Source: Alphaproteobacteria bacterium HT1-32
Lineage (GTDB): Bacteria; Pseudomonadota; Alphaproteobacteria; Rhodospirillales; HT1-32
DNA length: 64,000 bases
Direction: 5' to 3'
Assembly (NCBI GenBank): GCA_009649675.1
Contig: WJPL01000001.1
Location: 1,694,469 to 1,758,468, forward strand
The notes under the pieces were generated by a model. That model was given only the letters and a program-made list of their open reading frames with translations. It had not been told where the DNA came from and made no database searches. The position numbers were made by a program, and so were the translations under genes. Shown here piece after piece: positions 1 to 9,206 of the stretch; the first letter of the stretch is position 1; each line of letters starts with the position of its first letter.

Positions 1-1086
1 ATGATCTTCACCGAATTCTTCAATCGTAAGGCCTGCGCCATCGGCGTGGTGGATGTCGATCGGATAGGCACCGCAACAGACCGTATCCTCGAACACCCGC
101 CCGGCCCGCAGGTCGTCGGCGGTCAGCACATAATCACCGGCGGTGCGGCGGGTGTCACGAACGCCAAGCTGCGGCGCTGTCTGACAAAGTCTTGCCGCTT
201 CACATCCCGGAAGGTTGTGGCGCAGGAACCGGGCGATGCGGCGGGCCTGACGGCGGCCTTCCATTTCACCGGCGCTCATCGAGAACGGGTCGGTGGCATC
301 GACCGTCACCCGGCTGATATTGAACCAGGCAACATCGGCACCGGGCACCCGGCTGTAATGCAGGGCAGCCCGCGGCAGGTCGCCGGATGCCAGCCCCTGC
401 TGAACGATATGCCGGCGCTCTTCGGCACTTACCTTGTCAAGCCGGGTGAAATCGACCGGTGACATGGCGAACATCATCGTTGCCGGCTGGGGCCCGGCGG
501 CTCCGGCTTCCAGAAAACGGGCACCGGTTGCACCCAGCAGGGCCATGTCGCCGGTCGCATCAATGAAACAGCGTGCCCGCAGATCAAGGGGGCCTTTCTG
601 ACTGGCGATCTGGACCGACGTCAGATGGTTGCCGGTCATCCGGACCCCACAGAGGGTTGCATGAAACAGCACAGTCACGCCGGTTTCAGCCAGCAGGTCA
701 TCAAGAACGGTTTTCAGAATTTCAGGATCATATTCAACCCGGTTCATCAGATGACCGGTGGACATGACAAAGGTTCCGAGACCGTGAGCGCCTTCTTCCC
801 TGACCAGCCGTTCTGTAATCTGTTCAGCGACACCGCGGATAACCTTGCGGCCACTGCGCGTCGTCCAGCCGACAAACTGGGCGACCGATCCGGCTGTTGC
901 AGCACCACCAAGAAAGCCATGCCGTTCGGCCAGCAGCACGCGGCTGCCTGCCTGCCGCGCGGCAAGGGCGGCGGCAATGCCGGACATACCACCGCCAATA
1001 ATGACGACGTCGGCATCTGCAGGCGACGGATACGGTGCGGGCTTTGGCTGCGTCTGGCTCAGTGTCTCTCTCCCGATGGTCCGCAT
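1..1086 (-). CDS. FAD-dependent oxidoreductase, 3' end cut by window edge
   Basis: The minus-strand frame is open from 1086 to the window edge (362 codons, no stop). Near the N-terminus is a Rossmann dinucleotide-binding motif, VVIIGGGMSG (residues 27-36), followed about 17 residues on by an acidic end-of-beta-2 residue in LLAERHGFLGGAAT. Further in, CFIDATGDMALLGATGARF resembles the second FAD-contact motif of the FAD_oxidored family (PF12831-like). The substrate cannot be told. The in-frame ATG at 1086 gives MRTIGRETL; a CTG eight codons later sits just behind a GGGAGAGAG stretch and could be the true start. The gene is divergent from the LysR gene at 1204 and is its likely target. The C-terminus lies outside the window. 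Confidence 0.8.
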   Translation of the reverse strand, partial: MRTIGRETLSQTQPKPAPYPSPADADVVIIGGGMSGIAAALAARQAGSRVLLAERHGFLGGAATAGSVAQFVGWTTRSGRKVIRGVAEQITERLVREEGAHGLGTFVMSTGHLMNRVEYDPEILKTVLDDLLAETGVTVLFHATLCGVRMTGNHLTSVQIASQKGPLDLRARCFIDATGDMALLGATGARFLEAGAAGPQPATMMFAMSPVDFTRLDKVSAEERRHIVQQGLASGDLPRAALHYSRVPGADVAWFNISRVTVDATDPFSMSAGEMEGRRQARRIARFLRHNLPGCEAARLCQTAPQLGVRDTRRTAGDYVLTADDLRAGRVFEDTVCCGAYPIDIHHADGAGLTIEEFGEDH

Positions 1087-1117
1087 TCTGAAATGACGCG
1101 GTATCCATATTCACTTC

Positions 1118-1132
1118 AAAACCTAAGGTTTT
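1118..1132. promoter_or_regulatory. perfect inverted repeat between divergent FAD oxidoreductase and lysR genes
   Basis: AAAACC-TAA-GGTTTT is a perfect 6-bp inverted repeat with a 3-bp centre in the 117-bp divergent intergenic region. A second, wider dyad (ATTAAC ... GTTAAT, about 1145-1180) lies nearer the lysR start. LysR proteins usually bind dyads in such divergent spacers, so these are candidate operators. This is inferred from symmetry and position only. Confidence 0.45.
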
Positions 1133-1203
1133 CAGGCGAAAACCGTCAATTAACTTTCCTTCTGTTGAGATTAGCATCATGTTAATATGAGGAGGATGTC
1201 CTC

Positions 1204-2094
1204 ATGCTCAGTCTGCGTCAGATCGAAATGCTTCGCGCGGTCATGCTGACCGGGTCGATCACCCGTGCAGCAACAATGCTGAATGTCTCACCACCCAGTG
1301 TCAGCCGGATGCTGAAACATACGGAATCCGCGGCGGGGGTCCGGTTCTTTGAACGTGGTCCTTCAGGATTTGTAGCGACGCCGGAGGCCAGGGCCCTGCT
1401 GGGTGATCTGGAAGAAATCCATGACCGTATCCTCCGCATCAACCGCCGGATTGAAGGTGTTGGCGAGGCAACTGATGAGCGACTGGCGATTGGTACCTCG
1501 CCCGGCCTTGGCCTGTCGGTGGCACCCGAAGCCCTGCGGCGGCTGCATCAGGCGGCGCCGAACCTCCGGCTGTTCGTGGATACCCTGCATCTCGATGAAA
1601 TTGTCCCGGGCTTGCTGCTTGGCCGGGTAGATCTTGCACTGACGATTTTTGACATGCAGGACCCGCGGGTCACAGTCTCCCGGCTGGGGCAGGGACGGAT
1701 GATGGCGCTGGTGCCGCAGGGGCATCCTCTGGCTGACCGGGCAGTGGTCGCTTTTGCTGATCTCGCTGCCTATCCGTTCATCGGCTTTGAAGAACGGGCG
1801 TTTCAGCAGCAGCTGATCGAGCGGCTGGCGACAGAGACCGGTGTCCGGCTGTCCATTGATGTCCGGGTGCGGCTGGTCGTGACCGCCTGTTTTCTGGTGC
1901 GTCAGGGTTTCGGTGTCACCCTGATGGACAGCTTTACCATCACAGGTGATGTGGTGCCGGGTGTCGTGGCTATTCCGCTGGTCGAAGACATTCCCATTTC
2001 GCTGAATGTTGTTCATGCGCCGGAAGCGCCGGTGTCATTCAATGCAGAGCGGTTTCTGAATATTGTCAGCGATCTGGCAGCATCAAAAAGCTGA
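1204..2094 (+). CDS. LysR-family transcriptional regulator
   Basis: A 296-residue protein of standard LysR length. The N-terminal winged HTH (about residues 3-62) contains LRAVMLTGSITRAATMLNVS and PSVSRMLKHTE, the usual LysR helix-turn-helix layout. The rest is a periplasmic-binding-protein-like effector domain (about 90-290) with the AIGTSPGLGLSVAPEALRRL beta-alpha start. The ATG at 1204 follows a strong AGGAGGA Shine-Dalgarno (1190-1196). It is transcribed away from the FAD oxidoreductase gene, so it probably controls that gene and itself. The inducer is unknown. The stop lies 9 bp from the end of the convergent tusA-like gene. Confidence 0.9.
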   Translation: MLSLRQIEMLRAVMLTGSITRAATMLNVSPPSVSRMLKHTESAAGVRFFERGPSGFVATPEARALLGDLEEIHDRILRINRRIEGVGEATDERLAIGTSPGLGLSVAPEALRRLHQAAPNLRLFVDTLHLDEIVPGLLLGRVDLALTIFDMQDPRVTVSRLGQGRMMALVPQGHPLADRAVVAFADLAAYPFIGFEERAFQQQLIERLATETGVRLSIDVRVRLVVTACFLVRQGFGVTLMDSFTITGDVVPGVVAIPLVEDIPISLNVVHAPEAPVSFNAERFLNIVSDLAASKS

Positions 2095-2103
2095 AGACAG
2101 GTT

Positions 2104-2373
2104 TCAGGTTTTACGAATAAGTATCCGTCGTTGCCCCGGCCGTGCCGGCATCTCTTCGATGGCCAGAACTTCCCAGCCCATTTCACGGGCGGAACGCGGG
2201 ACATTTTCCAGCGGTTCACCTTCATTCAGGATAACCTCCAGCACCTCCCCGACAGACATCCGTTCCATCCGGAGCTTGGTTCTGACAAATGTCATGGGGC
2301 AAATGTCGCCGGTAATATCTATTTGTTCGTTCACAACCGGGTTACTGTTCTGCTGTATTACGTTGTTTGTCAT
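2104..2373 (-). CDS. TusA/SirA-like sulfurtransferase family protein
   Basis: An 89-residue protein of TusA-family size. It carries the family signature DITGDICPMTFVRTKL, in which the Cys of the CPM motif (about residue 24) is the expected persulfide-carrying residue. A GEVLEVILNEGEPLENVPR strand-loop and a basic C-terminal strand (RRILIRKT) follow. TusA proteins relay sulfur for tRNA 2-thiolation or molybdenum-cofactor and related pathways; which role applies here is not evident because no tus, dsr or moe genes are adjacent. The ATG at 2373 was chosen because the family domain begins about 16 residues later; a longer in-frame reading to 2562 would overlap mucR. It is convergent with lysR. 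Confidence 0.82.
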   Translation of the reverse strand: MTNNVIQQNSNPVVNEQIDITGDICPMTFVRTKLRMERMSVGEVLEVILNEGEPLENVPRSAREMGWEVLAIEEMPARPGQRRILIRKT

Positions 2374-2424
2374 GAAAATGAGCTGCTTTGAACAGGATAT
2401 TAAAGTAAATGCAGGGCTTTTGTA

Positions 2425-2453
2425 TTGCAGAACACAGGGTCCATCTATATATC
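2425..2453 (+). promoter_or_regulatory. putative sigma-70 promoter of mucR
   Basis: TTGCAG (2425-2430), a 17-bp spacer, then TATATC (2448-2453), in an AT-rich gap 36 bp ahead of the mucR start. MucR proteins bind AT-rich DNA and often repress their own gene, so this gap may also be an autoregulatory site; that part is inference. Confidence 0.5.
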
Positions 2454-2488
2454 TTCTCACAGAAATCCAAATATCCGGACGAACGTGA

Positions 2489-2908
2489 ATGACTGACGAA
2501 AATAATTCAAGTGAACTTCTGACTCTGACCACTGATATCGTATCGGCACATGTGTCGAACAATACGGTTGCAGTAAATGATCTGCCGACGCTGATTCAGG
2601 AAGTATTCAAAACCCTTTCAAGCGTAGGCAGCACACCGGTGGTTCCGGAGCGCCCGCAGCCGGCGGTGCCCATCAAGAAGTCGATCACGCCCGATTACAT
2701 CATTTGTCTGGAAGACGGCAAGCAGCTGAAAATGCTGAAACGCCACCTCAAGACATCTTATGACATGACACCGGAAGACTATCGGGAACGCTGGGGCCTG
2801 CCCGCAGACTATCCGATGGTTGCGCCGAACTATGCCGCGCACCGCAGTAATCTGGCAAAGCAGATCGGCCTGGGCACCAAGCCGAAGAACCGTAAAGCCC
2901 GGCGCTGA
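2489..2908 (+). CDS. mucR: MucR/Ros-family zinc-finger transcriptional regulator
   Basis: A 139-residue protein. The C-terminal half carries the conserved MucR core: DYIICLEDGKQLKMLKRHL, YDMTPEDYRERWGL and PADYPMVAPNYAAHRS. This is the prokaryotic single-zinc-finger DNA-binding fold. The first metal-ligand position is Asp/Tyr-Ile-Ile-Cys rather than CxxC, as in many MucR homologues. The N-terminal 60 residues are a variable helical region, in this family used for oligomerisation. MucR/Ros proteins are alphaproteobacterial global regulators of surface polysaccharide, motility and cell-cycle genes. The gene is monocistronic, with its own promoter and a strong terminator. Confidence 0.92.
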   Translation: MTDENNSSELLTLTTDIVSAHVSNNTVAVNDLPTLIQEVFKTLSSVGSTPVVPERPQPAVPIKKSITPDYIICLEDGKQLKMLKRHLKTSYDMTPEDYRERWGLPADYPMVAPNYAAHRSNLAKQIGLGTKPKNRKARR

Positions 2909-2929
2909 TTTCGTTGCAATAAACATCTG

Positions 2930-2958
2930 CGCCGCGGCTTGGAGCCGCGGCGTTTTTT
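2930..2958 (+). terminator. Rho-independent terminator after mucR
   Basis: A perfect 10-bp GC-rich stem (CGCCGCGGCT / AGCCGCGGCG) with a 3-nt loop, followed directly by six T. It lies 22 bp past the mucR stop. Confidence 0.93.
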
Positions 2959-3011
2959 GTTTATGGTGAGGCAACGCTACGGGATGGCGGTTGAAGCAAG
3001 GGAGAACCGGC

Positions 3012-3437
3012 ATGCAATCAGATCGAATTGAGCAGCTTTGTGTCGAAAAAGGCATGAAGATGACCGGCCAGCGCCGGATTATCGCCCGTGTCCTGTCGGA
3101 ATCCGAAGACCATCCTGATGTCGAGGAGCTTTATCGTCGTGCTTCAAGCCACGACTCGAACATCTCGATTGCGACCGTGTACCGCACGGTCCGCCTGTTT
3201 GAGGAAGCCGGTATTCTGGAACGTCATGAATTCCGCACCGGCGATGGCCAGACCCGTGCCCGCTACGAAGAAGCTTCCGATGATCATCACGATCATCTGA
3301 TCGATCTGAAGTCCGGTGATGTCATCGAGTTCTTCAATGACGAAATTGAGCGTCTTCAGATCGAGATCGCCCGCAAGCATGGCTACAAGCTGGTCGATCA
3401 CCGGCTCGAACTTTATGGCATCCCGCTCAAGAAGTAA
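3012..3437 (+). CDS. fur: Fur-family metal-responsive repressor (Fur/Mur)
   Basis: A 141-residue protein. An N-terminal winged helix (MTGQRRIIARVLSES ... ISIATVYRTVRLFEEAGIL, about residues 18-75) is followed by the Fur dimerisation/metal domain with the EASDDHHDHLIDLKSGDVIEF signature. The CxxC structural zinc pairs are absent, which is usual for alphaproteobacterial Fur/Mur proteins, some of which sense manganese rather than iron. The ATG at 3012 was chosen because a GGAG Shine-Dalgarno lies about 9 bp upstream; an earlier in-frame ATG at 2991 lacks one. A weak hairpin (CCCGTCA / TGACGGG, 3497-3523) follows in the gap before olsB. Confidence 0.93.
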   Translation: MQSDRIEQLCVEKGMKMTGQRRIIARVLSESEDHPDVEELYRRASSHDSNISIATVYRTVRLFEEAGILERHEFRTGDGQTRARYEEASDDHHDHLIDLKSGDVIEFFNDEIERLQIEIARKHGYKLVDHRLELYGIPLKK

Positions 3438-3588
3438 TTCTGAGTACTGGCGGCTGTCATCATGATGCAGTCAAACTTTCACTGATCTGACATTTACCCG
3501 TCACGGCACTGTCGTCTGACGGGCCTATCTTCCGGTTTGTTCGCCGCCTGTTTTACAGGTCGGCTGCCTGTAACCGGAAGGAAATGTC

Positions 3589-4398
3589 ATGGTCAAGGAA
3601 CTGGCACAGTCGGTCGCCGGTCAGTTGCAACCTGCCGCCGCCGGCCTCACGGTCCGGCTGGCTGAAAGCCGCGCTGAAGTCGAAGCCTGTCAGGCGCTGC
3701 GTTATCAGGTGTTTCACGAAGAAATGGGTGCCCGTTCCGGAGATCTGGTCCGGCGCCGGAAACTTGATGTGGATGCTTATGATGCGGATTGCGACCATCT
3801 TGTCGCCATCGATCCGGCATGGCCTGAGAACCGGGGCATTGTGGCGACCTACCGGCTGATTCGCCGGCATGTGGCAGAACGGGTCGGATGTTTCTACACC
3901 GCGACCGAATTCGACATTGATGGTCTGATCCGGCAGGGCGGCAACCAGCTTGAGCTTGGCCGGTCCTGTGTTGGTGCCGGACATCGTACCCGCGCTGTCA
4001 TGCAGATGATGTGGCAGGGAATTGCCGGATATGTTGCCGAACACAGGATTGATGTGATGTTTGGCTGCGCCAGCCTGCCGGGAACGGATATCATCAGGCT
4101 GGCACCGGCCTTGTCATATCTTCACCACAACCATCTGGCCCCGGCTGACTGGTGCCCGGTTGCCCGAGATCATGTCAGGGCACCCTTCACGCCGCTTGAT
4201 GCGGGCGAACTGAATGCCAGACGCGCCTTTGCCGCGCTGCCGCCCCTGCTGAAGGGCTATCTGCGGATTGGCGGTGAAGTGGGCGAAGGGGCAGTGCTGG
4301 ATCATGATTTCAACACCACGGATGTCTGTCTGATTGTCCGCACGGCCACCATTACCCAACGCTATCGCAACCACTATCTCGACCGGGGTGGCGAATGA
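3589..4398 (+). CDS. olsB: ornithine-acyl-ACP N-acyltransferase-like protein (OlsB)
   Basis: A 269-residue GNAT-fold acyltransferase. Features are LRYQVFHEEMGA (about 38-49), the central ELGRSCVGAGHRTRAVMQMMW block that is typical of OlsB, and MFGCASLPGTD. OlsB attaches a 3-hydroxyacyl chain to ornithine to make lyso-ornithine lipid, the first step toward phosphate-free membrane lipid. The next gene is a PlsC-type acyltransferase starting on an ATGA overlap, the classic olsBA layout, which supports the call. Start: ATG with AAGGAAA just upstream. Related autoinducer synthases share the fold, but the neighbour argues for OlsB. Confidence 0.85.
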   Translation: MVKELAQSVAGQLQPAAAGLTVRLAESRAEVEACQALRYQVFHEEMGARSGDLVRRRKLDVDAYDADCDHLVAIDPAWPENRGIVATYRLIRRHVAERVGCFYTATEFDIDGLIRQGGNQLELGRSCVGAGHRTRAVMQMMWQGIAGYVAEHRIDVMFGCASLPGTDIIRLAPALSYLHHNHLAPADWCPVARDHVRAPFTPLDAGELNARRAFAALPPLLKGYLRIGGEVGEGAVLDHDFNTTDVCLIVRTATITQRYRNHYLDRGGE

Positions 4399-5246
4399 CG
4401 CCCGCCGCTGAGGCAATGGACGATGCGGGCTGGCTTGCCGGTGGCGCACCGCGCGGTCGTCTTGCCAGCCTGCCGCTGCACCTGCTGGCGATTACCCGGC
4501 TGGGACTGATCCTGATCGTTACCGCCCTGCTGGCGGCGATCTATCTGCCGGTCACCGGTTTGCGCCTGCGCCGTCTGCCAGACCGGATCTACCGGTTATG
4601 GGCGGCGATCGTCTGCCGGATCTGCGGCTTGCAACTGGTGATCCGGGGAACACCGGCTGGCGGGCCGGGATGCCTTTATGTCGCCAATCATTGCTCCTAT
4701 CTCGATATTCCGGTCCTCAGGGCAATTCTGGATGCAACCTTTGTGTCCCGCCATGATGTGTCCGGCTGGCCGGTACTGGGGCCGCTGGCCCGGATGACCG
4801 GCACCCTGTTTTTTGAACGCCGCCCGGCACGCAGCGGCGAACAGACCCGCCAGATGACCGGACAGTTTGAAAAAGGCCGGTCCATCATTCTGTTTCCGGA
4901 AGGTACCAGCACCGATGGCAACCGGGTGCTGCCTTTCAAGAGCTCCCTGTTCGCTGCGGTCGGGCGTTCCCAGGGCATGACCCGGATCGTCCAGCCCGTA
5001 ACCATTGCCTATACCCATCTGTATAATGTGCCGATGTCACTGGTTGAGCGGCCATTATTCGCCTGGTATGGCGATATGGACCTGGCACCGCATCTCTGGC
5101 AGTTGCTGCATATCGGCCGTGCCACGGTTGAAGTGACCCTGCATGACCCGGTCCGGCCAGAGCAGACCGGTGACCGCAAACAGCTGGCCGCAATCTGTCG
5201 TCAGTCGGTCGCTGATGGCCTGCGGAAATCACTGACAGGACGGTAA
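4395..5246 (+). CDS. olsA: 1-acyl-sn-glycerol-3-phosphate acyltransferase family, likely OlsA
   Basis: A 283-residue PlsC-family membrane acyltransferase. A hydrophobic segment (about residues 30-55) precedes the catalytic block. The HX4D motif appears as NHCSYLD, the FFERR motif follows, and the LFPEGTSTDG motif contains the substrate-binding EGT. In the olsBA pair the second enzyme adds the ester-linked fatty acid to lyso-ornithine lipid; by sequence alone a phosphatidate-making PlsC is also possible. The start overlaps the olsB stop (ATGA), implying translational coupling. Confidence 0.82.
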   Translation: MTPAAEAMDDAGWLAGGAPRGRLASLPLHLLAITRLGLILIVTALLAAIYLPVTGLRLRRLPDRIYRLWAAIVCRICGLQLVIRGTPAGGPGCLYVANHCSYLDIPVLRAILDATFVSRHDVSGWPVLGPLARMTGTLFFERRPARSGEQTRQMTGQFEKGRSIILFPEGTSTDGNRVLPFKSSLFAAVGRSQGMTRIVQPVTIAYTHLYNVPMSLVERPLFAWYGDMDLAPHLWQLLHIGRATVEVTLHDPVRPEQTGDRKQLAAICRQSVADGLRKSLTGR

Positions 5247-5311
5247 GTCCGGCGGGACGGCTGAATAAGTCCGGTCGAATGCCGAAAATTACCTGAAAAA
5301 CGGCAGTTTGC

Positions 5312-5339
5312 TTGACAGGGTAGCGGGCAATGCTAGTTA
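5312..5339 (+). promoter_or_regulatory. putative sigma-70 promoter of the miaB operon
   Basis: A consensus -35 TTGACA (5312-5317), 16-bp spacer and TAGTTA (5334-5339) in the 185-bp gap between olsA and miaB. It is well placed to drive miaB-phoH-ybeY-corC-lnt. Confidence 0.6.
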
Positions 5340-5431
5340 TCGAGGATCACTGAAGATTTGAGAGGCCGCTACCGGTCCATGTCCAGTAATCGGGACGTAT
5401 TCAACGCCGTGTTTTGTCGCAGGATGGTGCG

Positions 5432-6780
5432 TTGACCAAGAAGTTGTTCGTAAAAACTTACGGCTGCCAGATGAATGTCTACGATTCAGATCGTATGACG
5501 GAACTGCTGGCCCCGTTGGGCTATGCGGCTGTCGATACCCCGGCAGACGCTGACATGGTGATTCTGAATACCTGTCATATCCGGGAAAAAGCGGCGGATA
5601 AGGTCTATTCCGAGCTGGGTCGCCTGCGCGACATGCGACAGGAACGAAATGACTCCGGGGCCGGTGACATGATGATCGCCGTTGCCGGTTGCGTCGCTCA
5701 GGCTGAAGGTGCGGAAGTGTTCCGTCGCGCCCCCTGGGTCGATATGGTTTTTGGTCCGCAAACCTATCACCGTCTACCGGAAATGGTGGCGCGTGCTGCC
5801 CGTCAGGGCGGCGGCGTGCTGGATACGGATTTCCCGGCAGACCCGAAATTTGACGAACTGGCAGCCCCGAAAGCATCAGGCGTCACGGCATTCCTCACCA
5901 TTCAGGAAGGCTGTGACAAGTTCTGTACCTTCTGTGTCGTGCCCTATACCCGGGGTGGTGAATATTCCCGTGCTGCCAGCCAGGTAATCACGGAGGCCGA
6001 GGCGCTGGCCGGTCAGGGCGTGCGCGAAATCACGCTGCTTGGCCAGAACGTCAATGCCTATCATGGCGTGGGGCCGGATGGCAGCGAGTGGGGGCTGGGT
6101 CGTCTGCTGCGGGCACTGGCGGATATCGACGGGTTACAGCGAATTCGCTACACCACGTCGCATCCCCGTGATGTGGATGATGAACTGATCGCGGCGCATC
6201 GTGATCTTGATGCCCTGATGCCCTTCCTGCATCTGCCGGTACAGTCAGGATCAGACCGCATTCTGACGGCGATGAACCGCCGTCACAGTGCAGATGACTA
6301 TCGCCGTATCGTTGACCGGTTGCGGACCGCACGGCCCGACATGGTCCTGTCTTCGGACTTTATTGTCGGCTATCCCGGTGAAAGTGACCGCGATTTTGAG
6401 CAGACCCTGAAACTGATCCGCGATGTCGGTTTCGTGCAGGCTTTCTCGTTCAAATACAGCCCGCGCCCCGGTACACCGGCGGCGGCGGATGAAATTCAGG
6501 TTGATGAGGCGGTCAAATCCGCGCGGCTGGCGGCGCTGCAGGAAGAACTGCTCGGCCAGCAGACAGCTTTCAACCAGTCCTGTGTTGGTAAAGTCATGCC
6601 GGTATTGTTTGAAAAGCCGGGACGCCATGCGGGTCAGCTGGTTGGCCGGACACCATTTCTGCAGCCGCTTTATGCAGATATGGATGCCTCCCATATCGGT
6701 GACATCCTGAATATCGAGATTACGACAGCCAATCCAAATTCCCTGTCCGGTCAGTTGGCCGGACCCGACCAAGAGAGGGC

Positions 6781-6790
<10 letters not shown>
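5432..6790 (+). CDS. miaB: tRNA-2-methylthio-N6-dimethylallyladenosine synthase MiaB
   Basis: A radical-SAM methylthiotransferase (452 residues from the TTG at 5432) that converts i6A37 to ms2i6A37 in tRNAs reading UNN codons. The N-terminal UPF0004 domain supplies three cluster cysteines: C12 (TYGCQMN), C48 (NTCHIREKA) and C87 (AGCVAQ). The radical-SAM CxxxCxxC is C161-C165-C168 (GCDKFCTFC). A TRAM-like domain closes the protein ([12 protein letters not shown]). No ATG fits; the 5432 TTG has AGGA 7 bp upstream, while a TTG at 5414 would add six residues. The gene is first in the conserved miaB-phoH-ybeY-corC-lnt order and overlaps phoH by 10 bp. Confidence 0.96.
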
Positions 6791-7783
<993 letters not shown>

Positions 7784-7800
<17 letters not shown>

Positions 7801-8281
7801 CATTCTGGTTCGCATCGATGACGACCACTGGGCGCAACTGCCCGGCGACCCCGACATACTTTGTCAGACGGCGGCCCGGGCGGCTCTGTCGGCGGCTGGA
7901 TGGGATGACGATAATGTGGAAATCAGTATCCTGCTGACCTCCGATACGGATGTGCAGGCTCTGAACCGTGATTACCGGCATCAGGACAAACCGACGAACG
8001 TGCTGTCCTTTGCCACGTCGGATGACGAAACGACGGTGCCGGAAGGTGAAGCCCTGCCGCTGGGCGATATCGTCGTCGCCTTTGAGACAGTTCAGCGCGA
8101 AGCGGAGAGCGCTGGCATTTCGCTTGCCGATCACACCAGCCACATGATCGTGCATGGCACCCTGCATCTGCTGCATTACGATCACGAGATCGAAGATGAG
8201 GCAGTTGAGATGGAGGCCCTGGAAACGGCTATACTGGCGCAAATGGGGATCAGTGACCCCTATGCCCGCAACGAGATCTGA
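7784..8281 (+). CDS. ybeY: rRNA maturation endoribonuclease YbeY
   Basis: A 165-residue metalloprotein. The zinc signature is HGTLHLLHYDH, with H124, H128 and H134 as metal ligands. Upstream is LNRDYRHQDKPTNVLSF, the standard YbeY block. YbeY takes part in 16S rRNA 3' maturation and 70S quality control. The ATG at 7784 was chosen because it begins the conserved domain and has AGAAGGA just upstream; the frame stays open further but that would lie wholly within phoH. Confidence 0.96.
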
Positions 8282-8282
8282 T

Positions 8283-9203
8283 ATGGACGACGACAGTAAG
8301 ACATCACGAACCAATGGCTCGAACGGTCGGGGACCTTCGTGGAAAGGGGTCTGGCGGGCACTGCGGCGTCGTGGACCCGGCGAAGCGACGGTGCGCGATA
8401 CCCTTGAGGAACTGATCGAGGATTTCGATGAGGATGAGGCGCCGGTTGAGCCAATGGAGCGGTTGCTCCTGAACAATGTGCTGAATCTGCGCGATCTCAC
8501 GGTTGTCGACGTGATGGTACCCCGTGCTGATATCGTGTCCGTCGATACTGAAACCAGCATTGATGACCTGATTGTCCGCTTCAAGACAGAGAACCATTCC
8601 CGCCTGCCGGTCTATCGCAACAGCCTCGATGACTGCATCGGCATGGTCCATATCCGTGATGTGCTGGGCGTCAGTTTTGGCAGCACGGCAGAAGATGGCG
8701 CCTTTCGCCTGTCGGACATCGTTCGCCCGGTGATTTTTGTTGCCCCGTCCATGCGGGTGCTCGACCTGCTGCTGGAGATGCGGGTCAAGCGCACGCATAT
8801 GGCGCTGGTGGTGGATGAATATGGCGGCATCGACGGTCTGCTGACGATTGAAGATCTGGTTGAGGAAATCGTTGGCGAAATTCAGGACGAACATGACGAC
8901 GAACCGGAACCCCAGATGGTGGAGCGTCCGGACGGGGCGCTGCTGGCGGATGCGCGGGTGGAACTGGAAGAATTCGAAGACCGGTTCGGCGAAATTTTCA
9001 GTGAAGACGACAAGGAAGATGTCGATACGCTCGGTGGTCTTGTTTTCGCGCTTGCAGGCCGGGTACCGGTCCGGGGTGAGCTGATAAAACATGAGAGCGG
9101 TCTCGTGTTTGAAGTTGTTGATGGCGATCCCCGTCGTGTCCGGCGACTGCGGATTCGCAATCTTCCGGTGCAGGATACAGCCGATGAGCAGAGCGAAGAC
9201 TAG
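8283..9203 (+). CDS. corC: CBS-domain/CorC-HlyC family protein
   Basis: A 306-residue soluble protein: a variable charged N-terminus, a paired CBS module (about 60-190; VMVPRADIVSVD, FKTENHSRLPVY, MALVVDEYGGIDGLLTIEDL) and a C-terminal CorC_HlyC transporter-associated domain (about 210-300). The DUF21 membrane domain of the longer hemolysin-like proteins is missing, as in CorC. Such proteins are linked to magnesium/cobalt efflux, though the mechanism is not settled. The start lies 1 bp past the ybeY stop and lnt starts 3 bp after its stop, so it is firmly in the operon. Confidence 0.9.
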   Translation: MDDDSKTSRTNGSNGRGPSWKGVWRALRRRGPGEATVRDTLEELIEDFDEDEAPVEPMERLLLNNVLNLRDLTVVDVMVPRADIVSVDTETSIDDLIVRFKTENHSRLPVYRNSLDDCIGMVHIRDVLGVSFGSTAEDGAFRLSDIVRPVIFVAPSMRVLDLLLEMRVKRTHMALVVDEYGGIDGLLTIEDLVEEIVGEIQDEHDDEPEPQMVERPDGALLADARVELEEFEDRFGEIFSEDDKEDVDTLGGLVFALAGRVPVRGELIKHESGLVFEVVDGDPRRVRRLRIRNLPVQDTADEQSED

Positions 9204-9206
9204 GCA

